NCBI GenBank assembly: GCA_002787775.1
Contig: PCUW01000034.1
Coordinates: 90,955 to 154,954, forward strand
Length of the DNA: 64,000 nucleotides
Origin: Bdellovibrionales bacterium CG12_big_fil_rev_8_21_14_0_65_38_15
GTDB taxonomy: Bacteria > Bdellovibrionota > Bacteriovoracia > Bacteriovoracales > Bacteriovoracaceae
Direction: 5' to 3'
This document shows positions 62,253 to 64,000 of this stretch, piece by piece. The translations under genes were made by a program, and so were the position numbers. The notes below the pieces were generated by a model. It was not told the DNA's origin, ran no database searches, and was given only the letters and a program-made list of their open reading frames with translations. Position 1 is the stretch's first letter, and each line of letters opens with the position of its first letter.

Positions 62253-63028
62253 TATTTCACCCATTTTGGCTTACGTTTTTCTAGAAGAGCACCCATCCCC
62301 TCTTGTCCTTCTTCACTTGAGCGAAGTCTCGCGATGGTGGTACTTGTAAAATCAATTTGCTCTTCACGACTTGAGGATCTGGCAAGAACACCTTTAATAA
62401 GAAGTTTGGCTTCTCTTGCAGCTAGTGGGCCCGCTTTAGAAAATTCTTTTACTATTTCATTTAAGCTTTCATCTATTTTTTCAGATTCACAAACTTGATG
62501 AACAAGTCCCATTTCTTTCGCCTCATTAGCAGTAAAGCGACGGCCGGATAAGAAAGTCGAGCGAGCATGACTGGTACCAATCTTGGCCATTACGAAAGGA
62601 GAGATCACGGCAGGAACAAGACCAAGTCTCGACTCTGTAAAGCCGTAAACTGTATTAATATCACTTAAAACATAATCGCAAACACTAACAAGTCCTGAGC
62701 CACCACCTAGAGCGGCTCCCTGGACAACACCTATAACTGGGGCAGGACAATCATCAATGGCACAAAAAAGTGCAGCCAATTTTTTTGCATCAATTATATT
62801 TTCTTCAGTCGAGTAATTAATCATACTCTTCATCCAGTTAAGATCGGCACCAGCACAAAACGATTTGCCCTCACCTTTAAGCACAACGGCCTTGATGTCT
62901 TTTGAAACTGACAAAAAAGTATGAGTAAGCTCAAGAATAAGCTCATCGTTAAAAGCGTTATGAATCTCAGGACGATTAAGCGTTACTGTTAAGATATCAT
63001 TTTCAATGTTAGTTAAATGAAATTTCAT
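62252..63028 (-). CDS. liuC: 3-methylglutaconyl-CoA hydratase
   Basis: 258 residues, crotonase fold. It hydrates 3-methylglutaconyl-CoA to HMG-CoA. VTLNRPEIHNAFNDELI and GEGKSFCAGADLNWMKSM are the oxyanion elements; LNWMK is typical of LiuC/GnyH. YGFTESRLGLVPAVISPFVMAKIG is the specific signature of the methylglutaconyl group. Lies between the carboxylase beta subunit (nine-base gap) and the biotin carboxylase gene, exactly the order of liu/gny operons. ATG 63028 follows GGA and is preferred to the TTG three bases earlier. Confidence 0.9.
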   Translation of the reverse strand: MKFHLTNIENDILTVTLNRPEIHNAFNDELILELTHTFLSVSKDIKAVVLKGEGKSFCAGADLNWMKSMINYSTEENIIDAKKLAALFCAIDDCPAPVIGVVQGAALGGGSGLVSVCDYVLSDINTVYGFTESRLGLVPAVISPFVMAKIGTSHARSTFLSGRRFTANEAKEMGLVHQVCESEKIDESLNEIVKEFSKAGPLAAREAKLLIKGVLARSSSREEQIDFTSTTIARLRSSEEGQEGMGALLEKRKPKWVK

Positions 63029-63037
63029 CAATTTTTC

Positions 63038-64000
63038 CTACATTCTAAAGACACCAAAACGTGTCTCTTCGATTTCGCTGTTAAGGGCAGCTTCAATGGC
63101 CAAGCCTAAAACATCTCTTGTTTTAGCAGGATCAATGACACCGTCATCCCATAATCTTGCACTTGAGTAATAGGCAGAGCCTTCTGTTTCATACTTATCT
63201 AAAATAGGCTTTTGAAAGGCAGCAACTTCTGACTCTGACATATTTGCGCCTGCATCTTGTTTCACCGTTGTTAAGACGCCAGCTGCTTGCTCTCCACCCA
63301 TCACTGAAATTCTGGCATTGGGCCACATCCAAAGAAAACGTGGTGAGTAGGCACGTCCACACATCCCGTAATTACCTGCACCGAAAGATCCCCCTACGAC
63401 AACAGTGAACTTAGGAACGGCCACAGTTGATACGGCCGTCACCATCTTGGCACCATGTTTCGCGATTCCTTCAGACTCGTATTTTTGTCCGACCATGAAG
63501 CCTGTAATATTTTGTAAAAAGACTAATGGAATTTTTCGCTGACCACAAAGCTCGATGAAGTGAGCGCCCTTTTGAGCTGACTCTGAAAAAAGAATACCAT
63601 TATTACCAACGATACCTACTTTATGTCCGTGAATATCAGCAAAACCGCAAACAAGAGTATTTCCGTAATTGGCCTTGAATTCATGAAAGCGACTACCATC
63701 AACAAGACGAGCGATGATCTCACGAATATCGTAAGGCTTTTTAGTATCCTTACTGACAATGCCGTAGATATCTTCCATTGGGTACAATGGCTCTTCAAAT
63801 GGCTTGGCTGCTTTTTGACCAAGCATCGCACCTTTTGATTTATAATTAAGATTAGCAACAATTTGTCTTGTAAGTGATAAAGCATGTTCTTCATTTTCAG
63901 CAAAGTGATCGGCCACACCTGACTCACTAGTATGAACTCTTGCTCCACCTAAATCCTCAGCACTAACTTCTTCACCTGTAGCGGCCTTAACTAAAGGTGG
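63038..64000 (-). CDS. liuB: Methylcrotonyl-CoA carboxylase beta subunit, C-terminal part (runs off right edge)
   Basis: About 320 C-terminal residues are inside the window with no stop before the edge. It transfers the carboxyl group from biotin to 3-methylcrotonyl-Co[14 protein letters not shown] and [18 protein letters not shown] at the edge are specific to the methylcrotonyl enzyme; [37 protein letters not shown] and [15 protein letters not shown] follow in the family order. First readable gene of the leucine-degradation operon; upstream members are not visible. Confidence 0.93.
   Translation of the reverse strand, partial: PPLVKAATGEEVSAEDLGGARVHTSESGVADHFAENEEHALSLTRQIVANLNYKSKGAMLGQKAAKPFEEPLYPMEDIYGIVSKDTKKPYDIREIIARLVDGSRFHEFKANYGNTLVCGFADIHGHKVGIVGNNGILFSESAQKGAHFIELCGQRKIPLVFLQNITGFMVGQKYESEGIAKHGAKMVTAVSTVAVPKFTVVVGGSFGAGNYGMCGRAYSPRFLWMWPNARISVMGGEQAAGVLTTVKQDAGANMSESEVAAFQKPILDKYETEGSAYYSSARLWDDGVIDPAKTRDVLGLAIEAALNSEIEETRFGVFRM

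Noticed and set aside
1..64000. tRNA, rRNA, CRISPR arrays, insertion sequences, prophage genes
   Set aside because: None was recognised by eye in any intergenic stretch; a covariance-model tRNA/ncRNA search would be needed to be certain.

Overview
The window comes from a low-GC, Gram-negative-type bacterium with very tightly packed genes. Lipoproteins and Sec-exported proteins are abundant: at least eight have an N-terminal signal plus lipobox or a clear signal peptide. Type 2 IPP isomerase, a leucine-degradation operon, class I two-subunit fumarase and several large unrecognised Cys-rich surface proteins all fit Bdellovibrionota (Bacteriovorax/Halobacteriovorax-like predators). That assignment is an inference from gene content, not a database match. 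Ten of the eleven convergent gene pairs overlap at their 3' ends. I see no rRNA, tRNA, CRISPR array, transposase or prophage, and no gene-free stretch longer than 300 bases.

Layout. 1-18.2 kb is mostly housekeeping: fni (partial), two RNA methyltransferases, two U32-family proteins including a TrhP-like tRNA hydroxylase, malate dehydrogenase, exonuclease III, guanine deaminase, NfeD and slipin membrane proteins, and several unknown exported proteins. A 54-residue lipoprotein with a sigma-54-like promoter and its own terminator lies at 7.8-8.1 kb.

18.3-33.0 kb is the most interesting part. It is a biosynthetic locus in two facing arms. The plus-strand arm holds a GbsR/MarR-like regulator, a FabF-like ketosynthase with an altered gating loop, a dedicated acyl carrier protein, a CrtI/CrtISO-like FAD enzyme, and OleA, OleB and OleC. 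An exported endonuclease/phosphatase-fold protein follows, with its own sigma-54-like promoter, and then OleD. The minus-strand arm holds a second CrtI-like FAD enzyme, FabG, FabZ and a FabI-like reductase. Together these supply a complete private fatty-acid elongation cycle, two candidate desaturases or isomerases, and the four-step head-to-head hydrocarbon (Ole) pathway. I infer that a specialised acyl chain is built on the dedicated carrier protein, modified by the FAD enzymes, condensed by OleA, reduced by OleD, closed to a beta-lactone by OleC and decarboxylated to an olefin by OleB.

33-37.5 kb holds an exported repeat protein, a COG2509 flavoprotein and CinA. 37.7-51.9 kb carries very large exported proteins: a 1690-residue lipoprotein with 53 cysteines, a 1132-residue coiled-coil protein behind a sigma-28-like promoter, an HExxH metalloprotease lipoprotein and a PepSY-like partner. 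They are interrupted by uppP and an RDD-like membrane protein.

51.9-64 kb is central metabolism plus a Rep/UvrD helicase. Acetoacetyl-CoA synthetase and both fumarase subunits come first; the alpha subunit carries a histone-H1-like lysine tail. A leucine-degradation operon follows (3-methylcrotonyl-CoA carboxylase with a split alpha subunit, methylglutaconyl-CoA hydratase, HMG-CoA lyase, a crotonase) and runs off the right edge. HMG-CoA lyase makes acetoacetate, which the nearby synthetase could reactivate.
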